Positions 33,136-46,561 of a DNA stretch of 64,000 bases are shown here, piece by piece. This DNA comes from Ustulina deusta. Its lineage: Eukaryota; Ascomycota; Sordariomycetes; Xylariales; Xylariaceae. Position 1 is the stretch's first letter. Each line of letters starts with the position of its first letter. The position numbers and the translations under genes were made by a program. The notes beneath the pieces are model-generated. The model saw nothing but the letters and a program-made list of their open reading frames with translations. It made no database searches and had not been told where the DNA came from. The stretch is taken from contig JAJNNX010000015.1 in assembly GCA_023159155.1 (NCBI GenBank), positions 806,001 through 870,000 of the forward strand, written 5' to 3'.

Positions 33136-36100
33136 TTTGAGTCTCTATCTCGGTGAAGAGGTATACGGATATGGGTGAGGTGAAGGGTATATACACAAGA
33201 ACAACAACAAAGGTCGTCAAAGAATGTGCAGTTGAATAACAGGCTGGAGGAAGAAGAGGGCTTGTTGGAACCCTCCTGTGTTGAACAAATGGATTCTATA
33301 GCTCTATCGTAAAACGGAGGACGCACCCCGGTTTCGTAAAATCGTAAAGACCACAAGGAAAAGGAGTTGAGGAATCAACGCTCTCCAAGCTCGAGAGCCA
33401 GGCCTCGTGGAGTTATATAGAACCCGCTCTTCGTCACCGCGGCGAGAGCCAGTGTGTCCCCACGTCGAGCCTAGATCCTGCATAGTGAGCAGTACCGTAA
33501 GTCAGTCAGTCAGCATCGCGATAAGGCGGAGACAGCGAGACAGTGGCACGTATACTACAAGAACTTCGGGTCACGACCGTTGCGCCGCGCTTACGGTACT
33601 GGTGCTGTCCCGCAGTGCGAGTGCGTGGTTTCAGGGTATCGAGGTACCACAGCTTGCCAAGGTGTATCGAGACGGACCAGGGCTATGTCCAAACTAAGAT
33701 ACCGTAGAGCGTACGCTACCCAGATCAGCATGCCTCATCCACACACGAGGGGCCGGGCTACGCTACAGTACGCACAGCCTGCAGGCAGAGACAAAGCTTA
33801 CAGAGTAGTGGGCAGCAGCACAGAGAGGCAGGAGGTCGACGAATTAACAGTCAGCCTTAACAGGTTCAGGCCTGTCGAGGCAGTGGGACCCGGCCAGCCC
33901 CTGGACGCTTCGCATCTTCGGGTTCTGGTCGGATCTTCGTCGAGACGCTATACAGGATAGTAGGCGCCACCCAGCCGGACACTGTCACCGTGGGAGGAGT
34001 GGATAGTCGTGGATACGCGAGCGAGTGCTACTGCTCTAGTATCGACATCGACGGTGCATCCATGTGGAGGATAAGGTAGGCAGGCAGTGTAGTGTACAAA
34101 GTGCATACTAGTGCTGGTACCTATGTAGGTCTGGGGCGGGTCTGGAGGATGAGGCGTGCAGGAGATACTACGGCGTGGAACCTGGCACTTACCTAGGCAG
34201 GCGCCTATCGTCTCAACATCTTACTACTAGAGCTTTTTGGGCTGACCAACATCCTCGGCTCTCATTGGCCCAATTGATAGTCGCACGTGGAGCTGATTGG
34301 CCCATCGAAAAGCCACTAAATGTGTGCCGAGTAGTGTAGGTGCTGCTATATTCCTGCTACAACCCATGCAGCCCAGCACTCGGTTACCCGTGTGTGCACC
34401 GGAAGCAGAATACTAAATACTTGACAACATAGCACTACCATATAAGCACACACCGCGTACTTGGGTAATATTACTTGCTTGCTTGGTTACACGAGTCTAA
34501 CGGCGGATCACGAAAATGATCGCCCTTGAATGTCGTTTTCGCCGTGTTTCCCAGCTTCAAAAATAGAACAATACGCTTGCGTACTAGTTGCCGTACAGTG
34601 TCGTCGAACAGTGGGGGATCGTTGCCCTAGTTTCCCTGTTCAACCCTACCTCCTCTTCTTCATCTATCTATCGCGTCATTTTACTTACTGTACGCAGAGC
34701 GCGGAATATGCTTAAAACCTTAATCACTGTGCCACAATGCTGCTTTGATACTGCTGCACCATGCCGTCAACCGTCGGCCAAGCTTGCCCTAGGCACGAGA
34801 GTAAGACTGACCGCATCTCGGTCAAAAACCCCCGACCCTCTCCCTCAACTGGCTGCCAGGGCAGCAATACGGCGGTCCATGCATGCCTGGAAGCCCCACG
34901 ATGGGAGATCAGGGTCCCCGGCTGTGTTTGAAGCCAACAAACGACAGTCTACCACCCCGGGTTGTCCCCAGTTGCAGCTGTCTCTCTGTTGACGACGGAA
35001 CCTCTGTCAAAATAAGCCGGCCCGAACTAACCGGGGCGTGTCTCTACACTCCCGAGTACTAAACCCGAGATAACGCCTAGTCTAATCCTCATTCTAAGCA
35101 GCACACATGCTACCCGCTGTGAATTACTTACAGTAATCAATTAGATTATATAAGATCACTCATCTACCCCTCCATAGCGACGAATGATTCCCCGGGCTTC
35201 CGCTTTCACGCACAGAGGCCTATCTATCTGCAGGTTAGCAATTCAACCCGCACATCCAAGTCGAGATGAGGTAGACTATTGTCAACCACCTAGCATCTTC
35301 AGGATAGTAAAACACACAAGATAAGACTTCCTCTGGCCCGATCAGCGTAGCTTCCCCTCTAGAGGCGTCTATAGTTGATGTACCGGAGGTGGGGTTATCG
35401 TTGTCGACTCACACCCATGTGTGCTTTTAGCCTCTATCGGGGGATGGTCTTGTTCCTTAGGCATGCAACATCGTTACATCGCATACATAGCACCACAACT
35501 ACGTAGTAATATGATCCCTTAGCTCCTAAGATAACTCCGCATCAAGTGGACTTCATAGAGTGGGTATTTCTCCCTAGTTGAGGCCGGTACCGAGCAGTTT
35601 ACTACCGTGCTAATTCTCCTAGATCCCAATAAGTAATAACCCGATAGACAACGGCCGCAAATCTACCACAGCGATTCGCCGCGATGAAACAAGGCGCTTC
35701 TCAAAATCGGGGCGGTCTGATCTAGTTGACTTCCCTCTAGACGGTACAAAAGGGGAATATAAAGAACAAATAACCTTATCATAGCTGCAGCTCGCCCCGT
35801 CGCTCTGCATCGAGTTCCCACAATCCAGACATATCTCCGGCACTGCCTCTGTATGTAGTGTATACGATGTAGGCTACTATAGCGTCCTAAGTGCTGGTAT
35901 AAGCTATTTTCAATGCCACTTCGCATAGATATCGAAAATTGGGGCCTGCGAGCTACCTCATGTTCACTCCCCAGGTATTAGCACAAAAGTTCCCTACTCA
36001 AAGAATGGTAGCATGTTGCTGCTGCCACATCTCCTCCCTGTTGTAAACAATGTAACCGACGCCAAGATCATCTTACAATTTACCGGCAATCTGTTTGCTA

Positions 36101-38328
36101 ATCCCTGAGGGGTTTCTGACCTTTCCCGGGATAGTTAGAAGATTGTCATCAGTGTCACGGATCTTGACTCGTCATCTAGCATAGATCCAGTCTACGCAGT
36201 ACATGTACGTGTGGTATTCAGTTAAACATATTATCGATTTTCCTATCTCACTAGTGGATGTTCTAAGCGCATCGGTCGAAGAGCGCCAAGGTACCCCTCC
36301 TCCATAGAGTAAACCAGTGAGTCTATTGATCGAGACGAGTCCAAGACTGAGGCATCCCAACAATAGAACCGCTATGGTCAATCCACCTGGTTTAGGGGAT
36401 CCACAGCATGCCTAACAGGATTGGTTGGATAGGCTATTAAGGATTTTGAGTTGCCGGCCGGCATGCTTGACCGGAGCACCAGCTGAGACCCACCCAACTA
36501 AGACAACTAAGGTAGGTAACGTTAGTCTAAAACGAGTTCCTCACCACGTCCTTCAGAGACACCACGCTGCTTGGCAGACATCTCCATTTAAGCCACCGCC
36601 AGTCAGCTGATCAAATGGAATCAACACTCTCCCATCAACGGGAAATCTCGGCGGAGCAGTGTTCCTCATCCAATTCGGTAAACCGGTTAAGAGTCATTTG
36701 GTAAACAGCAAGATCTCGTTATCTAGCTTGGCGCCGTCTTAGCCATAGACTGGCTATAATAATGCATAACTTCGTGGGAAAAGCCATACGTGGCGTTCAT
36801 CCAAATGTCAACGCAAGTAAACTCAACCACCCAAAATTAGACAAAATGCTGCCATCTATAATTTTCCAACGGGCGTCACAATTTAATCCATACAATTACA
36901 GCCGATGAAGTCAAGGGTTAGTATAGTACCGAGTGAATGGATACAGACGCATTCGTCTCTCTGGCGACCCAGACAATTGGAACTGTGGTCCAGAACATGC
37001 AAAGAAATTCCCATGTAATTTATTCAGCTTCCCACACTATCTGCTTCTAAGTACAGGCCTGGAACCTCCATTGCAGTAGACCAGGCTGCCACGTGCAATG
37101 CCGAAGGCTATTGGTGGGCCCGGAACCAACTTAGAAACAATGAGGCTGCCAAGCTGTGGTGAAAGCAGTATCCGGGTATACAAGGATGAGCACGTTGCAT
37201 TGGTACATGAGAAATGCAGTGTGAAAGATGTACTGCAAGCCTTTACTTGCGGTGTAACGTCTACGAGTACCGAGAAGGACGATGATTGGTTAACATAGTT
37301 GACCTAAAGTACGATCTGTGTTTGTGATGTTGAAATTTATAGTACTCAATTTCTATACTACAGCTGTGCACCTGAAAACCATACCCTTAATGTCCAAATT
37401 TTGATCTATTGAATAGCTGTCAATATACTAGACGAATGTGTTCTTTGATCCTGCCTCTGCTTTAGGTAACTGTCTTGATGAAAACTATGTTGCTAATATA
37501 TGTAAATAAATTCTAATGATAGATAATCGCTCCTAGGGCCAATTTCGTTCGTTTATTTAGGAGTTGAGCTTACCTAGGCATATTCTATCATTTTACTTTA
37601 CTAAGTACTTAAGTTATCTGTTCTACTAATAAAAAAGTATCGCCACGCTAGATTGGGACATGTTTCTTATCTTAAGTATGTTCATCTTCTCTGAGAGGAG
37701 TAATGGTTAGAGGTCTAACTGTGAAGCCCTTCCGGTAAGTATACAACTACAAATTACGTCTAACAATGGTGCAGAAGACGACTGATGTTGATTTAGTTTA
37801 TCATGTGCATACACGCGTCTCTAAGATATGATCGAACTCATCTCAATTGTTGAATTTACTCCATACAAGTTAGTCGAATCCTTTAATAGCGCAGCAAACG
37901 CAGCTGAATTCAGATTAGTGTATTACCTACGCCTTCTGAATGCCATTGAAAGGCCAGACTGAGCCCACGGAATCAAACAGACATTTCTATAATTAATACA
38001 ATAGCGCACACATGCCGGGAAGCTAAGGTTGTGGCATCGGTTTGAGCGGATGTTCGGCAGAGTAAACCGTTTGAGGCTGAAAAGCGGCGTCCATAATCGT
38101 TAATGCGATAATGTTTCGCAGGCCGGCAAGTTACGGCAAATGTGGTGCCGCAGAGGGCGTGGTGGCGTCATAAGGTTCGACTGTACAGGTGCACAGTACG
38201 GTGGTTGATGTACTGTATGTATGCCCTACCCGAGACGTCTCCCGAAAGAGTTAGGATGAACGCACGTGTACTGTATTCAAGCCACGTACTGCTGTGCGAC
38301 TGCAGCATAACACCTTGAAGACACTAAA

Positions 38329-38355
38329 GCACGCACAGCACGCACAGCACGCACA
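38329..38355 (+). repeat. 9-bp tandem repeat, three copies
   Basis: GCACGCACA is repeated exactly at 38329-38337, 38338-38346 and 38347-38355. Confidence 0.9.
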
Positions 38356-38455
38356 AACGGCCCTGCGATGTCTTGCATTTATTGCACTCGGTGGTGTTGA
38401 AACAGGCTTAAAAGAGGATACCAGCAAGACAGGAGGGCCATCTTCCTGCAGATGT

Positions 38456-38490
38456 TCGCGGGGAAATGACGAGGGGAAATGACGAGGGGA
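38456..38490 (+). repeat. 14-bp tandem repeat, about 2.5 copies
   Basis: The unit GGGGAAATGACGAG is repeated head to tail within this stretch, ending in GGGGAGAG. No function is suggested. Confidence 0.75.
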
Positions 38491-41400
38491 GAGATAGAGG
38501 CCTTGGCTATCATGGAGTTCGCCTCGGCACAGGTACAACTAGCAGCAGCCTTTACAGACGGACCGTATTACTAGATGCCCAAGATCCGACCTAGCGAGAT
38601 AGCGGAGTGTCGTATCCAGATGATACACTAAGTTAGGCCAGCACCGGGTAGCTTGCTGACTGTTCCATGGTCTGTGTGCACACCGCTCCAAGCGCATTCG
38701 GGCATGGTACCAGCTACTGACACATGCATACTATGTAAGTCTTTGGCGCCGAGAATGCTGTTGGATGGAGCCCTTTTTGAGTGTGGCTGCGGCACAGCCT
38801 TGAAATGCCAGCCGGCACTTTATTCTCGGCTTCAAGGTTCTTGCATTTGGGGTTGCACCATGCCGTCCGATGATGCTTATTCCGACTGATGCTGACTTTG
38901 TGCATGATTTGTGCCACTCGCCTTCGCCGACCCTGGCTGAGTAAGATATAGAGAGGCTCACCGTTCCTTTCCGGCCGCGAAAATCTCTGATGGCCATCCG
39001 TCGAGTCAGCCACGAATGATAATGAATCAATCCGACTTGTTGTTGTTGTTACCAATGGGTGATGTGTTTCGTGAAATCCTGCATTGGGCATGTCGGTCGT
39101 CTTGTCCCGACAGCTGCCTTTTCGGTCGGCGTGCGTTGGAAGAATGTCCAACTTCTCTTCGGATCCGGGGTCACCGCAGGTTAAGCATCTGCAGACAGGG
39201 CTAGTCCGGCTCCAGAGGTGCCCCAGTCTCCAAAGCTTGCCTGCTGAAGCGATCGGCTGCAAGGAAGAAGATTTCAAGCTAGGATATTAAAGTTAGCCGA
39301 CCATACGGCGGTTGCAGTGACTTGCATGGCCATCAACTGGTAGGAGACAACGCCCGGCCATCTTGGATGCATCGATGAAAGCTGAAAACTGGGGCATCAA
39401 CTTTGTCCGATGATCCGATTGTGACGATAACATACATACCTTCCTAGGCCAACGTTGCCACAGCCTATCCAACTATCATGAAACGGAGGACTCCTACTTA
39501 TATACATTGTATCCTGCACCCAATTAGGAAGGTCGGCGGATTCATGACGACGACTGACTCGGCGGCTCAACGCTCCCATACAGCATATAATTGTTCCGTC
39601 ATCTTCTTCGAGAGTATGATGATCAGATGTTGACAATTAGTGCATTCAGATAAAATAGATTTTCTATCCTTAGTAGTGCAACGGAAGGTTCAACAAGCCT
39701 TGTCTTTGTTAGTGATAGGAAGAGAGAAACACAACTTACCCCCTTTGTCGTGACTGAAATAGGTATCGTGTCGATGTCTATGCCGAATTCTGATTCCTCC
39801 ATACCACGGACCTGACCCACCGCCTCCTCCAATCAAAATTCATAGTATAAGACCTACTTTTTTACTTGATCGAAAGCTTCAGGTACCATGCCCTCGATAT
39901 CGATATCAACTCTTTTAATAAATACTGAAGTAGAGTAGCTGAATAAGGACTGTATAGCTGCGTTGTGGCTATACGACTCAAAGGTGTGTTCAACACCAAG
40001 AATAATTATAGAGGACCATCCTGTCCAAGAACATCACGACCGGCATTCTTTAGTTGGTTATTGCACTGAATTAAGCTGCGTTCCGTTATAATCGTTTAAT
40101 TCTCCAATTAAAAAACTTACCTGTTTATGCTAGAAAGTGTAGGTTCGACCTATCTCCTAGTATAACGGCAAGCTGAGTACCCCTATACAACTGAGTCTAC
40201 TCACATTGCCCACCTCAGTAGGTAGGTAGGTATTAGTTAGGGCCCAATAGAGCGGCCAACTAGTTCTTGAGCCTCTCAAATATCTTGGGGACTAGCCCAT
40301 ATATATACACAGAATTCCACTATATCCACTCCCAGAGGGTAGGTGGGATATAGTAACCTTCGATGGTGTCCCCCCACAACATGCACGCAAGGTAGGCACA
40401 AAGAGGCAAGACCCGGACAAACCCCAAGGGCAACATAGCAATATTGGTCTGGCCGGGAGGCAGCCTTACAGAAGCTACTCCCACTAGAAATGATACTAGT
40501 CCTATACTAGCCATGGAGGAGAAGAAGGCTGCGTCCATCATGCAGGCGTAGGCCAGTCTGTTAGTGGGCGGCATGTTACTCTAGTAGCTCTCAGTGTGTT
40601 ATGAATGGTGATCCCAGAGTGAAGTTAGGTCACAGGTACCCAGGCAGGCCGGGTATGTTGTGAATCTATTGATAACCTGTAGGATATTTATTATGCACAG
40701 CGTGTTAGGTGTCAGGCTATGTAGCTCTAGAGTGAAGTTAAGTTGTATGTAGGTTACTGTTAGATAGGAGTGCAGGGGTAAGGGCTCAATAGTATTGATC
40801 CTTAAGTCTCTTCCCACAAAGTATTTCTGGCATTTACTAACTTTCTATCATCGTAGTAAGTTTTTTCGACCAAAAACAATGGGCGGGGATTAATGGCTTA
40901 TGGTGAATTGAACTTCGAAAATGTGACGCAGGCTGAAATATCTTGCATCAAGTCTAGTGGCTTTTGAACAATGGCCAGTCAAAGCTATCATGGAATATAC
41001 TAGACCTTGACTTAACTTGCTAATGCTAGGAACCAAAACGGCCCCGAAATAGGACAACTACCTCTAAGGGATGTACACGAAATTTCTAGAGTCGAGACCT
41101 TCGCGAAGATAGCGGACTATGATCGACATCACAAGGGCAGACCCAACGACGAACCGTGCTGAGCTAATGTATTATAGACTCTTCTTTTGAAATAAAAGAT
41201 GTATGGTACAAGTATTGGAATGAGGCGATCAGAGTCTAAAGTAAATTGGTGACGTTAAGCCTTCCGGTGATCTTATATCTTTCTGCCTTACATTACAGCT
41301 GCGCCGTGCTCCCTATTATGATCCCGCTTAGAAGCCATCTGCGACGTTGCTTCCTTCGGAAACCTATCTTGGGCAAGACAAGAAGAAAATAATATGCAAC

Positions 41401-41998
41401 TAGGGCAAGGTGTTGAAAACCCGACACCAGCTAACTAGTGGTATTCGGTATGTGAATGTATATGTACGCAGAAGGTCACACAATATAAGTATTGTTAGGC
41501 CGTTTGCTCATTACTTATAACTATGGCTAACAACTTAGCAAGTGACTGACACAAGACACCATAAAGCCTAGGTATTTCAAGGGATCGAAGCGAGTACGAT
41601 ATTTTTGTCGATCAAAAGGAATATAATTTAAGTATCGGCCGCGTAGTTATTTCCGCAGAAGCATGAGGCTCAGGTTGCTAGGTCAGATTAGAACATCAAG
41701 CTTCTTAAGCACGATAAGTATGAACACGCATCCACTTATATACTCTCTATAGCGAGGCGATCAAACATGAAAGGATTTCTCATATGCACAAGGTCTTGAC
41801 ACATTATATACCTCGATCAGAAATGGAGAGATAAAGAGTGTGCTATTCCAATGTGTCTATGAGTATCCTGACAAACTAGAAAAGCCCTCACGCAAGCTAT
41901 CTTGAAACCTCAACTTGGGAGTTGACTCCATGAAAAGGCTTTCACATAGAAGACCTGGTACTACATCACTAAAGATTCACCTCCACCGAAAGAGATGT

Positions 41999-44273
41999 TT
42001 AGTGATTGTCTCGGGGCGCTGGGTAAGTTTGTGCCACGCGCTGAAACTGTGGTGCACGCTTAAGTATCATACCCTCGCTCAGTCCGCCGACCTCTCTCCG
42101 GAAGATATCCTGCCAAGGAGTCTGACTAGGCGGACCGTGGTATCCGCCCTTGGCCTCGAGCTCCTTTCTCCTAGCGGCAAATTCCTCATCCGACATCAAG
42201 ACGTCGACACGGCGTTTATCCAGATCCACACGGACAACATCCCCGTTTCTGAGCAGCGCCAGATTCCCGCCATCAGCCGCCTCGGGTGTCGCGTTCAGGA
42301 TAGAAGGAGATCCCGACGTCCCGCTTTGGCGGCCGTCTCCGATACAGGGGAGATCTGTGATGCCTCGCTTCAGCAGGTGGCCTGGGGCGCGCATGTTGAC
42401 GACCTCGGCCGCGCCGGGATAGCCCAGCGGCCCGACGCCGCGCATGACGAGGATAGTCCGCTCGTCGATGGGGGCCATATCCACGTTCTTGTGATAGTCC
42501 TCGGGGCCGTCGAAGACGGCCACCTTGCCCTCGAAGGCATTGGGGTCGTCCGGGTTCTCGAGGTATGCCTCCCGGAACGCCGTAGAGATCACAGAGGTCT
42601 TCATGATGGCGCTGTCGAAGAGCGTGCCTTTCAAGTGCAGGAACCCCGCATTAGTCTTGAGGGGATTTGAAAATGGGCGGATTGTGTTCCTATCCCACGT
42701 TTTCTTCCCCTGTGCGTTGTCGCCGATGCTACGTCCGTTAGCTGTTACTGCGTCAGGGTGCGGCAATGCGTCTGCCTCCAGGAGTTCCGCGAGAACAGCC
42801 GGCAGGCCACCCGCACGATAATAATCTTCTCCGAGGACTTCGCCGGCGGGCATCATGTTGAGCAGGAGAGGGACCCTGAAGCCGATGCGATCCCAGTCGT
42901 CCAGATCAAGCGGGACGCCGATGTGCTTCGCAATGGCGTTAAAATGAATTGGCGCGTTCGTGCTCCCTCCTATGGCTGTGTTCACCACGATGACATTCTC
43001 GAAAGCTTTCCGGGTCTGTTATAACACTGGAGTCAATCATGTCCACTGATAGTAAGAATTACTCAGGGTTTCGGGAGCATGCAGGAGTAACAGGAGCAGA
43101 AAATGCCCGTTAAGGCAATTTAGAGCTCTGAGACATGCCAAAAGGGGGAATAAAAAGACTCCAGGGGACTAACCATGATGTCGCTTGGTCTTAGGTCCTC
43201 CCGCACCATTTCGACGATGCGCTCACCAGTTTGATAGGCAATCTGTGCGCGCTCACGATAGACGGCCGGAATAGCTGCGGCTCCGGGAAGCGCCATACCC
43301 AATGCCTCTGCGAGTGCATTCATTGTAGATGCCGTGCCCATCGTATTGCAGTGTCCTGCAGACGGTGTGCCTGCCGCCACCACTACAACACTACGAGTCA
43401 GTCATCACCATTTTGTGGCGAGTGCTTCAGGACTGTGACAAGGCTCTAGAACATGAATTTGGCTCAGAAAGGGGCGTTCAGAGTCTAAAAGGCCGCAAAA
43501 TAAGAAGGAAATGACACCGAAAATTTTTACTTACTATCCGTGACCTGGTCATCATCAATGAGACCTGCGGCATGAAGTTCCCGGGCCTTCCACAGAACAG
43601 TCCCAGAGCCCATTCTCTCCCCCTTTGTCCAGCCATTCAGCATCGGACCAACATTGAGGCAGATAGCTGGGATATTCATAGTTGCCGCGGCCATAAGGCA
43701 CGCAGGTGTCGTCTTATCACATCCCGTGAGCAGCACCACGCCGTCAAACGGATATGCGTATAATAGCTCGACCAAAGACAGATATGCGAGGTTGCGGTCG
43801 AGCGTGGCCGTAGGTCGTCTCGAGGTCTCTTGGATCGGATGCGTGGGGAACTCGAAGGCGATGCCTCCGGCGGACCGGATCCCCTCGCGCACTCGCTTTG
43901 CTAGTACCTGATGGTGTCTGTTACAGGGCGCTAAGTCAGACCCGGACTGGGCGATGCCAATGATTGGCTTCCCGGATAGCAGCTCCTCCTTCGTCAACCC
44001 ATAGTTAAGGTACCGCTCGATATACAGCGTTTGCATGGTACGATCTTCAGGGCGGTCAAACCACGCCGCCGATCTCAGGCGGGTTCTTTCGGGGGGCGCA
44101 TCTTGGGGCACGATTGTCGAACTGCCGTTGGGTGTCTGTGCTGAGAGTCTCTCCTCCAGCTCCTTGACCCGCGCCTGAAGCCTGTGGGCCTCCGCCTTAT
44201 AATCCTCGATGTCTACCGGTGGCTTGCTGCTGCATGTTTCAGTGCAGCCCTTGCAGTCCGAGTCACACGCCAT
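41999..44273 (-). CDS. IlvD/Edd-family dehydratase (sugar-acid or dihydroxy-acid dehydratase), 654 aa
   Basis: Three exons (44273-43535, 43382-43174, 43015-41999; donors GTAAGT and GTTAGT) join to 654 residues. Residues 1-80 are an extension with a Cys-rich start ([12 protein letters not shown]) and a coiled coil (VKELEERL). The family core follows: [55 protein letters not shown] and [14 protein letters not shown]. The Cys of the three last-named blocks and APCN fit the Fe-S cluster ligands. The wording around [10 protein letters not shown] and HPIQE resembles xylonate/arabonate dehydratases more than biosynthetic IlvD, so a sugar-acid substrate is more likely; a role in valine/isoleucine synthesis is less likely. 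No mitochondrial presequence is seen. It is the first gene beyond the empty region next to the PKS. Confidence 0.88.
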
Positions 44274-46561
44274 AGTGATATAACTCTTGGTATCGCGATA
44301 TGGCCGGGAAAGAATCGACAGAATATTACGACAATCATGTGAAATTATATTATGGTTTGTCTAAATCATAGCCATTTCTTTTGGCAGTTTCACGAAATTC
44401 GCGTTCAAATGACCCGAAACCTGACTCTCTGTCCCTCTTACGAGACCGGTTTCGCATCAGCCTAGCCCACTATTCTCTGGCCGTGCAGTATCTATGTGTA
44501 TACACGATCGTGGGGATTGGTTAGATAGGGCCAAGCATCTGCTGCCTACGTCAAACCCAGTTTTCATTAGCAACTCGTCTGGTTGGGTCGCGTACCCAAT
44601 CTATCGCTTCCTAATGGACCAGTACGGTTAAGGATATCCGGCCATCTCCCTAGCGGAACTATCGTGGAGCCATCCACAGTTCCCGTACAGTTTCCGGACG
44701 GTGGCTCATCCACTACCGCAAAGTAGCGTAAATAAAAACCAGTGTATTATTCTTTGTTCGGATATATATGTATATACTAGGTAGGTACAAACACTTCGCT
44801 GCTCTCTATTATAGACTTGCATGACCATACTCCGAAGCATCGACTTGGCTTAGGTACGACGTTACGCAAAGGTAGTTAACGGTTGGAAAAGGAAAAGGGC
44901 AGAATTTTTCATATCGACTAAGAACCGACAGTCAGATAGAATTTAATTATTAGGCGTATGATAGCTCGGCGCGATCCTCTTTGTTATGGGCTGATGAAAT
45001 AGGATGCAAGAACGGCTGTCTCAGAACGAGAACGCGATGGGTCGACTCATGTATCCCAATCTCTATATATAGCTGGCAATAATAAACATTTATATCGCGT
45101 TGATAGAACTACAAACCAGAAGGATCAGAAGAAATATGAATAAGATTTTCCCTCAAGCCCTATCATGGTATTAACACCCCGTGGTTGCGAGGAATAGCTG
45201 GGCTATCTAGGTACTTTATGACCGTAGGCTTCCTGCCTCACGAAGTAGGAATATCCAAACTTACCGTTAGGTTTTCTGCTTCGTTACTTTGCAACGCGGA
45301 AAACCCTCCAGTGTTAGGGATATATATCACACCTATTGTGGGAGTGGATATAGGGATTTTGTCTATATATATCTCGATGACCCGCCGATATATCTCAGTG
45401 TGGCCGGAGGATTTTTGCATTATGAAGTAATGAAATAGAAAAGGTAGCGGTATTCTCACGGAGGTGTGGAGTTGCGATCTAGTGGAAGAAGGGGACCAGT
45501 GCATATTCCATGTATGATAACCAGAGGTGTATTCAGATGATCTAAAGTCTAAGTTCTAGTTACAACAAAGGGATGAAATGAGCTAAATATATATGGGATC
45601 TCTCGGGGTAACCTTGGTCCGCTCTCGTGGATCCCTTGGATCCACCTATCCGTGACAGGTATGTTTGAAATGGATTCAATAAATAGAATGGCAGAGTAGA
45701 AAATCAAAAGTAAAGGCACGTCAAATCGGGGATTCATCTTCTATATTCCATCAATTGCCAAACGGCCAATACGCGGCCTCAACCCGACCCCCAATAACTC
45801 CGCCCGAAACAATTAAGTGTCAACCAGCAGCGTATTATTGCCGGTCCATTCGACTGTTCAACGAAGGCTTCAATCAAGTAACCTTACGAAATATTTGTAC
45901 CAGCGGCGAAATGATGATGAATCAAGTAGACAAAGAGGGGGCCTGTGCAAATATCCGCTGATCAGAGTTGTAGGAGGACGATGACGAGCCGTTGTGCTCA
46001 AGCCGTACGAGTATATCTTTAAGGCGGAGATTTCTCCATTCTGGATTAACGGGGATAATTGATATTCTGTGTCTTAGCATCTCAGTGGGAAATTCGAGTT
46101 GTCTCGGGTTTTGAGGCCTCTCGACGTACCGAGGTAGGGATTCTTCAATAATAGGTCCTCTTGTTCTTGTTCTTGTTGTTGTAGTTGTATTTAACTCCAC
46201 GTGGAGCTGGGTTAGAGCCTTCCACGGAACCTTCCTAGGGGCGCTTCCGCTTTGCTGTCCATCATCTCATTCCGAAACCGCCCAATAGCCGTCTTTCTAG
46301 CTTCCGTCTCGCTAAACGGAGGTCCTCGGAGTCTCGCGGGCGGAGGGACATGAGCTGAATCCCGAGGGTTGGTTAGGGCATGCCAGGCGTACCGGGTCAG
46401 AGTTGTGTTGCGGATATATACCGTTACTGCCGAAAACGCAATAACGGCGTCGTTTTGCGTTATAACGAGTTGGTGAGTTCTTTTCGTTGTAGGTAGCTTA
46501 CTTGCTGACCTCTTACCACTTCGGGTTCAGCAGATCGAAGTTCGCGTTGTGGGATCCCATG
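44274..46561. other. spacer between dehydratase and metallophosphoesterase
   Basis: No gene is well supported. A 92-codon minus-strand frame at 45922-46200 (no ATG start; begins with Thr/Arg repeats from a TTGTTCTTGTTG simple repeat) may be a decayed gene or chance. Otherwise AT-rich with TATATATA tracts near 44760-44775 and 45310-45375. Confidence 0.45.

Larger units (their letters stand above)
33136..41998. other. 8.9-kb gene-poor stretch between PKS and dehydratase
   Basis: I found no supportable gene on either strand. The longest frames (38714-39277 minus, 134 codons near 34588 plus) lack protein-like composition. A short hydrophobic frame at 40320-40574 minus could be a relic of a membrane protein but cannot be assigned. 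Short tandem repeats occur near 38329-38355 and 38456-38490. The left 300 bases are the PKS promoter side, with a TATATA word near 33188-33193. No transposase or reverse-transcriptase motif is seen. Confidence 0.5.

Noticed and set aside
38714..39277. 187-codon open frame on the minus strand in the gene-poor zone
   Set aside because: Composition is random-like, with no motif, no flanking splice or promoter signs.
40140..40165. GTAGGTTCGACCTA, resembling a tRNA T arm
   Set aside because: No D arm, anticodon arm or acceptor stem lies at the right spacing.
40320..40574. 84-codon hydrophobic frame on the minus strand
   Set aside because: Could be a membrane-protein relic, but there is no recognisable family and no supporting exon.
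45922..46200. 92-codon minus-strand frame starting in a Thr/Arg repeat
   Set aside because: No ATG start; the first residues come from a simple repeat. Kept only as a remark in the spacer entry.
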